A stretch of 56,765 nt of DNA from an uncultured Acetatifactor sp. Its GTDB lineage: Bacteria; Bacillota; Clostridia; Lachnospirales; Lachnospiraceae. A program made the translations under genes and the position numbers. The notes below the pieces were generated by a model that did not search any database, was not told the DNA's origin, and saw only the letters and a program-made list of their open reading frames with translations. Below are positions 7,681 to 16,346 of this stretch, one piece after another. Every line of letters begins with the position of its first letter. Position 1 is the stretch's first letter. Location: contig CAJUGL010000018.1 of assembly GCA_910586515.1 (NCBI GenBank), positions 1 through 56,765 of the forward strand. Reading direction: 5' to 3'.

Positions 7681-8415
7681 TTACTTCCAGGAGTCGGCCT
7701 GTTTCGTCAATCCGCAGTCCTGGTACAGCTTTTTTATATCCTCCCTCCCCAGTTCCCTGAACTGACCGGGCTTGAGAGCGCCCAGAGTGACATGCATGAC
7801 CCTTATCCGCTTCAGCCGCTTCACCCGATATCCGCAGGCGGCGCACATCCGTTTGATCTGCCGGTTCACCCCCTGCGTCAGCGTCACCTGAAAAACATCC
7901 TTTTCCTTTTTCGTCACTCTGCACTTCCTGGTGGTAATCCCCAGCTCCTCAAGGTACAGGCCCCCTGACATCTTCTTCAGAAAATCGGCTGTGATCTCTC
8001 TGTCCACCTGTACCACATACTCCTTCTCGTGACGGTTTGCACCCTTCATCATCCCCTGAATCAGATCCCCGTCGTTGGTAAGCAGCAGCAGTCCCTCCGA
8101 ATCCTTGTCCAGCCGTCCGGCATAAGTTACCCTCACCGGATAATCCACCAGGTCGGACACCTTGGTCTCCGCGTGAACATCCCGCTCCGTACAGGTCACC
8201 CCATAGGGCTTATAAAAAGCCAGCACTACCGTCTCCCGTAGCCCCGCTGCCGGACGGCCCGACACCGTTACCCTGTCCGTCAGGCTCACGATCTGGCCCT
8301 GTTCTGCCCTCTGTCCGTTTACCAGCACCTCTCCCCTTTCGATTAGCTTGTCCGCATCCCTCCTGGAACAGACGCCGCAATGGGCAAGATATTTATTCAA
8401 CCGCATTGGTTCCAT
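7681..8415 (-). CDS. RsuA/RluB-family pseudouridine synthase
   Basis: Converts a uridine in ribosomal RNA to pseudouridine. About 244 aa. An N-terminal S4 domain (MRLNKYLAHCGVCSRRDADKLI) is followed by the catalytic domain with GRLDKDSEGLLLLTNDGD, where the Asp is the nucleophile. ATG at 8415 is preceded by GAGG 6 nt away and overlaps the 3' end of the RNase H gene by 23 bp, which suggests translational coupling. The target (23S as in RluB, 16S as in RsuA, or another) cannot be fixed from sequence alone. Confidence 0.9.
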   Translation of the reverse strand: MEPMRLNKYLAHCGVCSRRDADKLIERGEVLVNGQRAEQGQIVSLTDRVTVSGRPAAGLRETVVLAFYKPYGVTCTERDVHAETKVSDLVDYPVRVTYAGRLDKDSEGLLLLTNDGDLIQGMMKGANRHEKEYVVQVDREITADFLKKMSGGLYLEELGITTRKCRVTKKEKDVFQVTLTQGVNRQIKRMCAACGYRVKRLKRIRVMHVTLGALKPGQFRELGREDIKKLYQDCGLTKQADSWK

Positions 8416-9091
8416 GCCACACCTCGTCTTCTCCGTAATCCTCCAGGCTGATAATCCCGGGAATTCCGTTTCCCTCCCGCAGTCCGGTCTTAGCCGTCTT
8501 ATCCGCCAGTTCATTGTAATACACATTCGTATGCGCCGCCACTTTCGTAAAAAAAATGGCTATCTTTTTCCCCCAGCTGCGCATGGAAGCGGCATATTTT
8601 TGGGTCAGCTCCGTCCTGGCCCGCCAGCTTCCCGTAACCCACTTTTCAATGCCCTCATAATCATAGCATATCTCCACTCTGGAAAAACCGCTGGCCATGG
8701 CTGTTCTGACAGCATACATTGCTCCCAGCATCTCCCCTGCCACATTGCGCTGCTGCAGAGATTGTTCGTTGTCTCCATTGCCGTATTTTATATAAACCCT
8801 GCCGTCTGGACAGATAAACACGCACCCGAAGGCATATTTTCTCAGGGAATGGTCATAACTGCCGTCCACGTAGGCCAGCAAAGTCCCCGGCGCAGGCAAT
8901 TCCTCCCCGCCGGAGTCCGCCTTTGCGGGCTGCCCACACCGTCCCAGGTAGCATTCCGCCTCCGCATAAGTCCGAAAACTTTTGTACTCCGCTCCGGAAA
9001 CCCCTTCCACCGAAGCCCTGCATGCCTCCCAATTGTCAAAGACGCCTGTCCTCTTTCCCCTTTTTACCGCATAATATTTTCCGGCCGCCAT
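8393..9091 (-). CDS. Ribonuclease HI with N-terminal hybrid-binding domain
   Basis: Degrades RNA in RNA-DNA hybrids. About 232 aa. Residues 1-55 (KYYAVKRGKRTGVFDNWEAC...SFRTYAEAECYL) match the caulimovirus-viroplasmin type RNase H1 N-terminal domain. The catalytic domain shows the acidic residues in AYVDGSYD, VAGEMLGAM, CYDYEGIEKW and a final Asp in NELADKTAK. ATG at 9091 has GGGAGG close upstream. It is the first gene of the rnhA-rluB-ligA-metA operon and is divergent from the chemoreceptor gene. Confidence 0.92.
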   Translation of the reverse strand: MAAGKYYAVKRGKRTGVFDNWEACRASVEGVSGAEYKSFRTYAEAECYLGRCGQPAKADSGGEELPAPGTLLAYVDGSYDHSLRKYAFGCVFICPDGRVYIKYGNGDNEQSLQQRNVAGEMLGAMYAVRTAMASGFSRVEICYDYEGIEKWVTGSWRARTELTQKYAASMRSWGKKIAIFFTKVAAHTNVYYNELADKTAKTGLREGNGIPGIISLEDYGEDEVWHGTNAVE

Positions 9092-9277
9092 TTTCCCTCC
9101 CACCATCTTTTCTGATCGTGAGTATATTTACTCTCCGCTTCCAGATCTTAACTATATCATACTCTGCCTATTTTATCCATAATAACATAAAACAGCAAAA
9201 AAAGCTTGCAAAAATTAAAAAATTACGTATCATTAAATTAAGGAAAAAATTCTAAAGAAAGAGATGAGGAAATAAAA

Positions 9278-10627
9278 ATGGCTATCAAAAAAAGAAAATC
9301 CGTACTTATGAAGGCCGTGTCCGAGCTGAAGGAGGCCGACTACTCCCAGGATCCCGAACTGAATGATATGTACCAAAGACTTACCAACGGAAGAAAGCAG
9401 TTTGTCAAAATTTTTGAGAAAAACATCAATGCGGTGATGCAGATCAGCTCCCTTGACCTGACCATGCAGCATCAGACGGACAAGATTATTGATATTTCTC
9501 AAAAAGTAACCAATGCCACGGAAACCATATTCGGCAGCTCTATGGAAAATTCCAGCAGCCAGCACGAAAATCTCACCAACACGATTGTGGAGGTTTCCGG
9601 CGCAACCGACGAAGTCTATCAGAAAATGGCAGAGGGACAAAGAGAACTGACGGATATCAAGGAACTCTCCGAACAGACTATCGCCGTTTCCCGCGAACTG
9701 CAGGAGAATATGGATGAACTGGTGGACATTGTCAACCGCATTAGCGGCGTCATCGCCGGCATCGGTTCCATCTCCATGCAGACCAATCTGCTGGCGCTGA
9801 ACGCCTCTGTGGAAGCAGCCAGAGCCGGCGAGGCCGGAAAGGGCTTTTCCGTGGTGGCAAACGAAATCCGTGAACTCTCTCAGGAAACCCAGAACCTGAC
9901 TTCAAACATGGAATCCTTCATCAAGAATATGAAGAGCGCCTCTCAGAAGAGTGTCCAGAGTTCTTCCAGCACAATTAACTCCCTGGTCTCCATGACCGAG
10001 AAGATTAAAAATGTCTGGACATTGAATAACGAGAGCCAGGAATATGTTTCCAGAGTCAACGAATCCATCAGCTCCATCGCTGCCGCCAGTGAGGAAATCA
10101 GCAGTTCAATGAGTGAGATGCAGAATCAGCTCAGGGACAGCACGGAATTCATGCGCAAGGTGGGCGAAGAGCTGTACGAAGCCGCTAAACCCGTTGTGGG
10201 CATTGAAAAAACGCTGGATGACACGGTAAAACTGATGGGAGACATGACCAAAGACGCCTTCTTCCACCTGGAACCGGAAGAATTTGCCCAATATATGAGC
10301 AATGCTATCTCTTCTCACCGCACCTGGCTGTCCAACCTCAGGAAGATGATCGATGCCAGATCCGTCATTCCTCTGCAGCTGGATTCTGCCAAATGCGGGT
10401 TCGGGCATTTTTACTATGCAATGACTCCGGATATGCCGGACATCGTGCCTATCTGGGAAGGTTTGGGCGCAAAGCACCAGAAATTCCACAAATACGGCGC
10501 GTCAGTCATCAATGCCATCAACAGCGGCAGATTTAAAGACGCGGAACAGGTTTACTGGCAGGCGGAAACCTTCTCCAGGGAACTGATTGCCGATATGGAC
10601 AGGATTCGTCAGCTTATTGTGGGCTAA
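9278..10627 (+). CDS. Soluble methyl-accepting chemotaxis protein with C-terminal CZB domain
   Basis: 449 aa with no membrane segment or signal peptide, so a cytoplasmic receptor. A short N-terminal helical region is followed by the MCP signalling hairpin, whose tip is SMQTNLLALNASVEAARAGE, and GFSVVANEIRELS. The last ~110 residues form a chemoreceptor zinc-binding domain: HRTWLSNL, KCGFGHFYY, and H..FH in AKHQKFHKYG give the His/Cys ligands. Family knowledge: CZB receptors such as Helicobacter TlpD sense redox, chlorine or zinc signals. GAGG precedes the ATG. It is one of only two clear plus-strand genes here, stands alone, and no che or fla genes are nearby. Confidence 0.92.
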   Translation: MAIKKRKSVLMKAVSELKEADYSQDPELNDMYQRLTNGRKQFVKIFEKNINAVMQISSLDLTMQHQTDKIIDISQKVTNATETIFGSSMENSSSQHENLTNTIVEVSGATDEVYQKMAEGQRELTDIKELSEQTIAVSRELQENMDELVDIVNRISGVIAGIGSISMQTNLLALNASVEAARAGEAGKGFSVVANEIRELSQETQNLTSNMESFIKNMKSASQKSVQSSSSTINSLVSMTEKIKNVWTLNNESQEYVSRVNESISSIAAASEEISSSMSEMQNQLRDSTEFMRKVGEELYEAAKPVVGIEKTLDDTVKLMGDMTKDAFFHLEPEEFAQYMSNAISSHRTWLSNLRKMIDARSVIPLQLDSAKCGFGHFYYAMTPDMPDIVPIWEGLGAKHQKFHKYGASVINAINSGRFKDAEQVYWQAETFSRELIADMDRIRQLIVG

Positions 10628-10640
10628 AATCAGAGCGATT

Positions 10641-10679
10641 AAGGGTACTCAGAGGCCGACAGCCTTTGAATACCCTTTT
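10641..10679. terminator. Bidirectional terminator between chemoreceptor gene and gdhA
   Basis: AAGGGTACTCAGAGGC and GCCTTTGAATACCCTT form a 16-bp stem with two GU pairs and a short loop. A T-rich end on the plus side and an A-rich start on the left serve both convergent genes. Confidence 0.75.
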
Positions 10680-10686
10680 ATCATGC

Positions 10687-12030
10687 CTAAACTACTCCCT
10701 GGGCCGTCATCGCCTCCGCAACTTTCAAAAATCCCGCAATATTAGCCCCTGCCACATAATTGCCTTCGCAGCCGTATTTCTTTGCCGCGTCATCCAGGCT
10801 GTGGAAAATATTGACCATAATATTTCTGAGCTTGGAATCCACTTCCTCGAAAGTCCAGCTCAAACGCTCGCTGTTCTGGCTCATCTCAAGCGCAGAAGTG
10901 GCCACTCCGCCTGCGTTGGATGCCTTGCCGGGACAGAACAGAACACCGTTCCTCTGGAAATATTCGGTAGCATCCATGGTAGTGGGCATATTGGCGCCTT
11001 CCGCTACCGCGAAACAGCCGTTGGCCACCAAAGTTTTTGCATCTTCCAGATTCAGCTCGTTCTGTGTGGCGCAGGGCAGGGCGATATCACATTTCACCGT
11101 CCACACATTACTCCCAGCAGCGCATTCATGGTACTGAGCGCCGGGCCTGGAAGCCGCATACTCCGTCAGTCTGGCCCTCCTGACCTCCTTAACCTCCCGA
11201 AGCAGCGCCACGTCAATGCCGTCCGGATCATAGATCCATCCGGTAGAATCCGAGCAGGTCACCGGCTTCGCCCCCAGCTGCTGCGCCTTCTGTATCGCAT
11301 AAATCGCCACATTGCCGGCCCCGGAGACGGCTATCGTCTTGCCTGCCATATCCTTGCCGTTGCACTTCAGCATCTCCTCCGTCAGATACAGCAATCCATA
11401 GCCTGTTGCCTCGGTTCTGGCAAGAGAGCCGCCGTAAGTAAGCCCCTTCCCTGTGAGAACGCCTTCGTACAGACCTGTAAGCCGCTTATACTGGCCATAC
11501 ATATAACCGATCTCTCTTGCGCCGGTTCCGATATCCCCGGCCGGAACATCCGTATCCGCCCCGATATACTTGTGAAGCTCATTGATAAAACTCTGGCAGA
11601 ATGCCATCACTTCCCTGTCGGATTTCCCCTTTGGATCGAAATCCGAACCTCCCTTTCCGCCGCCGATCGGAAGGCCGGTGAGAGAATTCTTAAAAATCTG
11701 CTCAAAGCCCAGGAACTTGATAATGCCCAGGTTCACGCTGGGATGCAGACGCAGTCCCCCTTTATAAGGTCCGATTGCAGAATTAAACTGTACGCGAAAA
11801 CCGTTGTTTACCTGTACCTGTCCCTTGTCATCCACCCAGGGCACGCGGAAAATAAGCTGTCTCTCCGGCGTCACAATGCGCTCCAGCAATGCGTCCCTGC
11901 GATACTTCTCCTCATTCGCCTCAATTACCACACGCAGAGACTCCAGAACTTCCTTCACCGCCTGATGAAATTCAGGCTGCGCAGGATTCTTGGCCACTAC
12001 CAGATCAAATACCTCATCAACGTATGACAT
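10687..12030 (-). CDS. gdhA: Glutamate dehydrogenase (NADP-type, hexameric)
   Basis: Interconverts 2-oxoglutarate plus ammonia and glutamate; central to nitrogen assimilation. 447 aa, the usual size for the small hexameric class. Visible: substrate loop GPYKGGLRLHPSV, catalytic Lys in PIGGGKGGSDFDP, the following DVPAGDIGTG, and nucleotide-binding VSGAGNVAIYA. GGAGG precedes the ATG at 12030. It has its own promoter at 12125-12153, and its short leader is almost entirely occupied by a long hairpin. It ends at a terminator shared with the convergent chemoreceptor gene. Coenzyme preference is inferred from similarity. Confidence 0.95.
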   Translation of the reverse strand: MSYVDEVFDLVVAKNPAQPEFHQAVKEVLESLRVVIEANEEKYRRDALLERIVTPERQLIFRVPWVDDKGQVQVNNGFRVQFNSAIGPYKGGLRLHPSVNLGIIKFLGFEQIFKNSLTGLPIGGGKGGSDFDPKGKSDREVMAFCQSFINELHKYIGADTDVPAGDIGTGAREIGYMYGQYKRLTGLYEGVLTGKGLTYGGSLARTEATGYGLLYLTEEMLKCNGKDMAGKTIAVSGAGNVAIYAIQKAQQLGAKPVTCSDSTGWIYDPDGIDVALLREVKEVRRARLTEYAASRPGAQYHECAAGSNVWTVKCDIALPCATQNELNLEDAKTLVANGCFAVAEGANMPTTMDATEYFQRNGVLFCPGKASNAGGVATSALEMSQNSERLSWTFEEVDSKLRNIMVNIFHSLDDAAKKYGCEGNYVAGANIAGFLKVAEAMTAQGVV

Positions 12031-12060
12031 GACTAAACCCTCCTTATTCTATTATGTACA

Positions 12061-12117
12061 GGACGATTGGCTGTTTGGTCCGCTTTCGGACCAATATTTT
12101 CACAGCCCCAATCATCC
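12061..12117 (-). repeat. Long hairpin at the 5' end of the gdhA transcript
   Basis: GATTGGCTGT (12065-12074) pairs with ACAGCCCCAATC (12102-12113) around a perfect inner stem TTGGTCCG/CGGACCAA with a CTTT loop (12075-12094). The predicted transcription start is near 12118, so the RNA would begin with this structure. No U run follows, so it is not a simple terminator. Confidence 0.7.
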
Positions 12118-12124
12118 GTCTACT

Positions 12125-12153
12125 ATTATAAACCCGGATGGGAAAATCCACAA
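12125..12153 (-). promoter_or_regulatory. gdhA promoter
   Basis: TTGTGG (12148-12153), 17-bp spacer, perfect TATAAT (12125-12130) on the minus strand. Confidence 0.75.
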
Positions 12154-12267
12154 CACTTTCATGCACTAAATCGAAAAAGTTTTCTGGAATTTTTTGGTCG
12201 AGTTGCACAATATCCGCCTCAATTCCCCTCTTCTGACCCGGACCTGCAGGCGGCGTTCCGTGAATCG

Positions 12268-12699
12268 TCACAGATATTTTTTCAGGCACTCAATATTTCT
12301 CTCCTGAAAATCGATCAGCTGCTGCGCCAGGGCCACCGGACGTCCTCCTGCGTTTTCATTGTGCTTCAGTGTCTTCTCCAGCTCCAGAATGCCGTTATTG
12401 CTGCCCTTGATCATCATCTCCGCAATATGGCCGGTGCTGGTATTCAGCATGGTATTGTAATGTATCCCCGTCTTCAGAAGAACATCCGCCAGCGCCGTGC
12501 TTTGGTAGCTGTCTGCCTTTGCAGCCATCAGCTGCTTTGACGCCTCGTTGTGAATCTCCGCATACTTCAGGGACTGCCTGGAAATCTGCAATGCCAGATC
12601 ATCGTCATATACTTTCCCCGAAATCGTATCAATGGCTTTCATGGCCATATCCGTATTCTTTTGAATTTCCCTGTAAATTGCCGCCTCCTGTGACTTCAT
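12268..12699 (-). CDS. Conserved helical protein, function unknown
   Basis: 143 aa, predicted almost all alpha-helical, with no signal peptide or membrane segment. I do not recognise the family. The spacing of His, Glu and Met residues (YAEIHNEASKQLMAAKADSY, TGHIAEMM) is vaguely like a small four-helix bundle, but no metal-binding signature is convincing. GGAGGAGG precedes the ATG. It lies alone between the gdhA promoter and the terminator of the SH3b gene. Confidence 0.75.
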   Translation of the reverse strand: MKSQEAAIYREIQKNTDMAMKAIDTISGKVYDDDLALQISRQSLKYAEIHNEASKQLMAAKADSYQSTALADVLLKTGIHYNTMLNTSTGHIAEMMIKGSNNGILELEKTLKHNENAGGRPVALAQQLIDFQERNIECLKKYL

Positions 12700-12782
12700 A
12701 AATCTTTGTGTCCTCCTCCTTTCCTATCCCAAACCAAAGAATCCGGCAGCCCCGGCATCCTGACTCGCTTTCCCATGAGATG

Positions 12783-12831
12783 AAAAAAGCCCTCTGCGGA
12801 GCTCAACATAGCTTCTCCGTAAAAGGCTTTC
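12783..12831 (-). terminator. Terminator after the first SH3b gene
   Basis: On the minus strand AAAGCC...CGGAG pairs with CTCCG...GGGCTT, followed by TTTTTT (12783-12788). The stem contains one internal asymmetry. Confidence 0.7.
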
Positions 12832-12904
12832 CAATTATCTGCTTTTTATACAATCCAACAGGGAAGATTTTATCCCTGCCCGCCGCGCAGCCTGCGTGCC
12901 GCTT

Positions 12905-12949
12905 AGCGGCAAACTTCCAGGTCGCTTTTGGCACAGGCCTGCGCATAAA
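12905..12949. repeat. Shared 3'-flank motif, copy 1
   Basis: AGCGGCAAAC (12905-12914) is followed by GCAC, two bases and GCCTGCGCATAAA (12931-12949). The same blocks recur at 35680-35715. Both copies lie just downstream of an SH3b-domain gene. Next to it GCCGCT/AGCGGC forms a small hairpin. Confidence 0.45.
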
Positions 12950-12970
12950 AAGGCGGTCTGCGGCCAACGT

Positions 12971-14299
12971 TTACTGCGTCACATAATCGGCCTTCACATA
13001 CCCTACTTTACCGTCATACTTCACCTTACACCAACCGTTTTCATTGGCAATCAGTTCCACAGACTCTCCTCCTGCCAGGAGGCCGATCTGCTCTGCATCC
13101 TCACTGGCTCCGGCCCGCACTCTGACATTCTCTACGGCGGTTACCGTCCCGATTGTCTGCTGTCCCTCTCCGCTTTCCTCCATCTGCAGGTATTCCGACT
13201 TAATATAACCGTCCTTTCCCTCGAATACAATCTTGGTCCAGCCGTTTACCCGTACCTCCTGCACCTGTACCTTGGTGCCGCTCACCACCTTACCCAGCTT
13301 ATCCGCCTGCTCGCTGTCCGAACTCCTGACGTTCACCGTAGTCGTGGCAGAGGCATACTGGGGTCCGCTTTCCGCCGGCGCCTCCGGTTCCTGAGCCGGA
13401 AGCCCCTCTGTTTGCTCAGGCACGGACGCCGCCTCATTCTGCTCCGGACTCTCCTGACCTTCCTCCGGCGTTTGCTCGGGGCTGCTTTGCCCCTCTGCAG
13501 GATTTTGTTCCGGGCTGCTTTGGCCCTCCGCCGGGTTTTCACCGCCTGCCTCGGTCGGAGCATTCTGTTCCGCAAGCCTGACGCCGATAGTGGCATTCAC
13601 CTGTTTCCCCAGCTCTCCCATGTAAGCCAGAATTTCCGGATTGGCCGTCACCAGTTCATTGTACTCCACCGACACCCGATTGTTAAGCTCTACTACATCA
13701 TCCTGAGCGGAAACAGCCACCACATATTCTTTTTCCTCTTCCGTAAAGTTATCTTCGTTCCTGATGTAAAGCCCGCCCTGTCCGTCCTCACACACATAAA
13801 ATGTCTGCCAGCCGGGAATCTCTTCCTCGTGATTCTGGAAACAGAGCCTGTAGTATACATAGACTACCGTAGTTCCTTCCGTAAGACCCGGTTTCGTATA
13901 CACATCCATGGCCGCAATGCGGTCCAGATACTTGGACATCTCTTCATACCGCAGCAAGTCATTTTCCGGAACCTCATCGTAGAGAGCCGTCATGGTAACG
14001 CTGTCCCCCCAGGACATGGCATTATAATAATTTGCCACCAGCGTATAAATGGCTTCATTTTCATTGGCAGTCAGCGGAACTTCTTTCGATGCAGGCTCCT
14101 CCGGCTCAACCTCCGCTATATCCGGAACGGGAGTTACCGCCACAGGAATGTCCGGTTCTATCTCCTCCTGTTTTTTGCTGCCCACATTCAGCGCGATGGA
14201 CACGGTGACAGCCACTGCGGCGATCAAAATCACCGGAAAGACAAACTTTGAATTCTTTACTATATAATCACGGATACCTGTCAACTTATCATTTCCCAT
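12971..14299 (-). CDS. Membrane-anchored protein with two SH3b domains
   Basis: About 442 aa. After a short cytoplasmic N-terminus a single membrane helix (residues ~17-37, FVFPVILIAAVAVTVSIAL) anchors the protein. It is followed by an NTF2-like region (VANYYNAMSWGDSVTMTALY), a Pro/Glu/Gln-rich linker with repeats of the type NPAEGQSSPEQ, and two bacterial SH3 domains (TVNVRSSDSEQADKLG and NVRVRAGASEDAEQIG). It probably acts at the cell wall, binding peptidoglycan or another envelope ligand. ATG at 14299 follows AGGAGAGG. It is one of three SH3b membrane proteins in the window. Confidence 0.85.
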   Translation of the reverse strand: MGNDKLTGIRDYIVKNSKFVFPVILIAAVAVTVSIALNVGSKKQEEIEPDIPVAVTPVPDIAEVEPEEPASKEVPLTANENEAIYTLVANYYNAMSWGDSVTMTALYDEVPENDLLRYEEMSKYLDRIAAMDVYTKPGLTEGTTVVYVYYRLCFQNHEEEIPGWQTFYVCEDGQGGLYIRNEDNFTEEEKEYVVAVSAQDDVVELNNRVSVEYNELVTANPEILAYMGELGKQVNATIGVRLAEQNAPTEAGGENPAEGQSSPEQNPAEGQSSPEQTPEEGQESPEQNEAASVPEQTEGLPAQEPEAPAESGPQYASATTTVNVRSSDSEQADKLGKVVSGTKVQVQEVRVNGWTKIVFEGKDGYIKSEYLQMEESGEGQQTIGTVTAVENVRVRAGASEDAEQIGLLAGGESVELIANENGWCKVKYDGKVGYVKADYVTQ

Positions 14300-14376
14300 A
14301 TCTGAACCTCTCCTTTCCCAACCACAGCTCCGCCCGTTGCGCAAAGCCTGAATCCGAACATTTTCGTGTAAGCGAA

Positions 14377-14394
14377 AGAGCCGCATGCGGCTCT
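14377..14394 (-). terminator. Palindromic hairpin, probable tRNA-Arg terminator
   Basis: AGAGCCGCATGCGGCTCT is a perfect 18-bp palindrome about 65 nt beyond the 3' end of tRNA-Arg. On the minus strand it is followed by TTCGCTT. The U run is weak. Confidence 0.5.
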
Positions 14395-14442
14395 CTTACC
14401 CTGACATTTTTCAGTTACCAGACAAAAAGACATAATTAAAGC

Positions 14443-14558
14443 CAAAGTGATGTAAAATGCATCCGACAGGAATCGAACCTGCATTAAAGGCGTCGGAGGC
14501 CTTCGTTCTATCCATTAGACTACGGATGCAAATATTACAAAATTGTTACATCACTTTG
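14443..14558. repeat. 13-bp inverted repeat bracketing tRNA-Arg
   Basis: CAAAGTGATGTAA (14443-14455) and its exact inverse TTACATCACTTTG (14546-14558) lie 3 bp and 16 bp outside the tRNA. In a precursor transcript they would pair to close a long stem around the tRNA. Confidence 0.7.
14458..14529 (-). tRNA. tRNA-Arg (CCG)
   Basis: On the minus strand the acceptor GCATCCG pairs with CGGATGC, with discriminator A. D arm GTCTAATGGATAGAAC, anticodon stem AAGGC/GCCTT around loop CTCCGAC (anticodon CCG, reading CGG), and T arm CAGGTTCGATTCCTG are all present. CCA is not encoded. Confidence 0.95.
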
Positions 14559-14610
14559 ACTATAATATCACAAAAACTTAAATATGTCTACCACTAATTC
14601 ATGGAATTTT

Positions 14611-15507
14611 TTAGAAAATAATTTTGACCTTTCTTTCGGCGGAATCATAGTAATAGAGACTGTCGGAAAGAATCTCCTCCGGCGCGACCTGAGTGCTGTT
14701 AATCTCCATCACCATTTTCTTCAGGTTTTCCGTCTCACCGATTCCCGTATCTGCCAAAAGAATCATCTCATGAACGGAACTGGGCAATATAAAGAAATTA
14801 CCTTTCATTCTCAGCGCCAGCTCCTCCAGTACTCCCGGATAAATCATGCATACGGCCCCATGCAGTTTCTTCTGATTACTCAGCACACTCATGGGCACAT
14901 TCCGGGCAATTCCCTCCCGGGGATACGCTCCTTCCTCTGTCATCTCCTGTAAGACATCGTTCAGAGAACAGCATGTCCAGGGAAACAGCCGGGGCGTGTT
15001 TTCCTTTGCCAGTCCCAGAAGTTCCGCAGTGCTGGTTTCCCACATCTCCACATGTGAATCATGGATGAGAATTGTTCCTTCTCCCAGCGCTTCACTCTGA
15101 TAGGCGTAATAAAAACACAGGGCCAGATCCAAAAACTCTATGTGCGGGACTTTAGAGAGCAAATCTTCATTTCCTCTGGTTCCCACCAGGCGATAACAGA
15201 TTCTGTCCTTCACTCTCCCAAAAGAACGGAAAAAATTCATGTCCACTTCGGTTTTGGGGGTGTCTTTTCGATAAATAGCGATTAATTTCCGGATCACCTC
15301 CGCAAAAGAGACTCCGGATTCATAAATATCCAAAAAGGTATTCAGATAAATTGTAGGCGTTACACTCTGTCCCGGGGTCAAAATCAACAGCCCCTGCAGA
15401 ACCACACCGTTATTTTTCCTTATTTCCTTAATCTCGACACGATATTCCGCGCCCAGTTCCTTCCTCACTGCATTGCGTACTTTTACGGCGAATTCCCTCA
15501 TTTCCAT
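14611..15507 (-). CDS. DUF5688 family protein
   Basis: About 298 aa. It resembles the DUF5688 family that is abundant in Lachnospiraceae: KNNGVVLQGLLIL, PTIYLNTFLDIYESG and the C-terminal SSVHEMILL are typical. Function is unknown. No signal peptide or membrane helix is seen, so it is probably cytoplasmic. ATG at 15507 follows GAGG; the longer frame has no ribosome-binding site. It is a single gene between tRNA-Arg and efp. Confidence 0.85.
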   Translation of the reverse strand: MEMREFAVKVRNAVRKELGAEYRVEIKEIRKNNGVVLQGLLILTPGQSVTPTIYLNTFLDIYESGVSFAEVIRKLIAIYRKDTPKTEVDMNFFRSFGRVKDRICYRLVGTRGNEDLLSKVPHIEFLDLALCFYYAYQSEALGEGTILIHDSHVEMWETSTAELLGLAKENTPRLFPWTCCSLNDVLQEMTEEGAYPREGIARNVPMSVLSNQKKLHGAVCMIYPGVLEELALRMKGNFFILPSSVHEMILLADTGIGETENLKKMVMEINSTQVAPEEILSDSLYYYDSAERKVKIIF

Positions 15508-15686
15508 ACTATTCCTCTTTCTGCGCTGTCTAATGATCTGATTTATAAACGCACGCAACAGCGCCTGCGCACAAGGGCGGGAAAAAGGCTGGCTTTTAGT
15601 TCGCACTATTTACACAGGCAATCCCTCTTTCGGGCGGCTGCCGTCTTACAGGCATTCTGTACAGTGATGGAAATATGCAGTTTAGA

Positions 15687-16244
15687 TCAGACACGGGAAA
15701 GATATTCGCCGGTTCTGGTGTCGATCTTGATCTTGTCCCCCTGATTTACAAAAAGCGGAACATTCACCTGCGCACCGGTTTCCACAGTGGCCGGCTTAGA
15801 CGCGCCCGTAGCGGTATCTCCCTTAAATCCCGGTTCTGTATCCGTAATTTCAAGCTCTACAAACAAAGGCGGCTCCACGGAGAATACGCTTCCGTTATGA
15901 GAACAGATCTTACACATCTCATTCTCCTTGACAAACTTCAGTGCATCTCCCACTGCGTCATTGTTCAGGGCTATCTGCTCATAGTTCTCCGTATCCATAA
16001 AGTAATACAGATCTCCGTCCGCATACAAATACTGCATATCTTTTCTATCAATACGCGCCTGAGGGCATTTCTCAGTAGGACGGAAAGTCTTCTCGACCAC
16101 TCCGCCGCTCTTCACGTTCTTCAGCTTTGTTCTGACAAAAGCCGCGCCCTTTCCAGGCTTTACGTGCTGGAATTCAATGATCTGGTACACATTATTATCG
16201 TATTCAATCGTAATACCATTTCTGAAATCTCCTGCAGAAATCAT
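15687..16244 (-). CDS. efp: Elongation factor P
   Basis: Relieves ribosome stalling at polyproline stretches. 185 aa with the three-domain EF-P layout: start MISAGDFRNGITIE, the loop KPGKGAAF whose Lys is the usual modification site, and a C-terminal signature region (FVNQGDKIKIDTRTGEYL). ATG at 16244 follows GGAGG, and this is the conserved start of the family. It has its own promoter at 16289-16317 and lies downstream of aroK-aroQ. No EF-P-modifying enzyme is seen nearby. Confidence 0.96.
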   Translation of the reverse strand: MISAGDFRNGITIEYDNNVYQIIEFQHVKPGKGAAFVRTKLKNVKSGGVVEKTFRPTEKCPQARIDRKDMQYLYADGDLYYFMDTENYEQIALNNDAVGDALKFVKENEMCKICSHNGSVFSVEPPLFVELEITDTEPGFKGDTATGASKPATVETGAQVNVPLFVNQGDKIKIDTRTGEYLSRV

Positions 16245-16288
16245 ATTATGTTCCTCCTGATTTTCGCTCACAAATATAATTCTAGACT

Positions 16289-16317
16289 AGTTTAATATAA
16301 AAAGGCACAAATTTCAA
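16289..16317 (-). promoter_or_regulatory. efp promoter
   Basis: TTGAAA (16312-16317), 17-bp spacer, TAAACT (16289-16294) on the minus strand, within an AT-rich gap. Confidence 0.6.
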
Positions 16318-16346
16318 CTGTTTTTTAAAATTATTTCAAAATTTTT

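Noticed and set aside
10666..12027. 453-codon plus-strand frame opposite gdhA
   Set aside because: It is antisense to a full-length, well-conserved gdhA and has no recognisable domain.
12044..12289. 81-codon frame between gdhA and the helical protein gene
   Set aside because: It spans the gdhA promoter and leader hairpin and has no ribosome-binding site.
14281..14484. 67-codon frame over tRNA-Arg
   Set aside because: It reads through the tRNA and its terminator and has no protein-like character.
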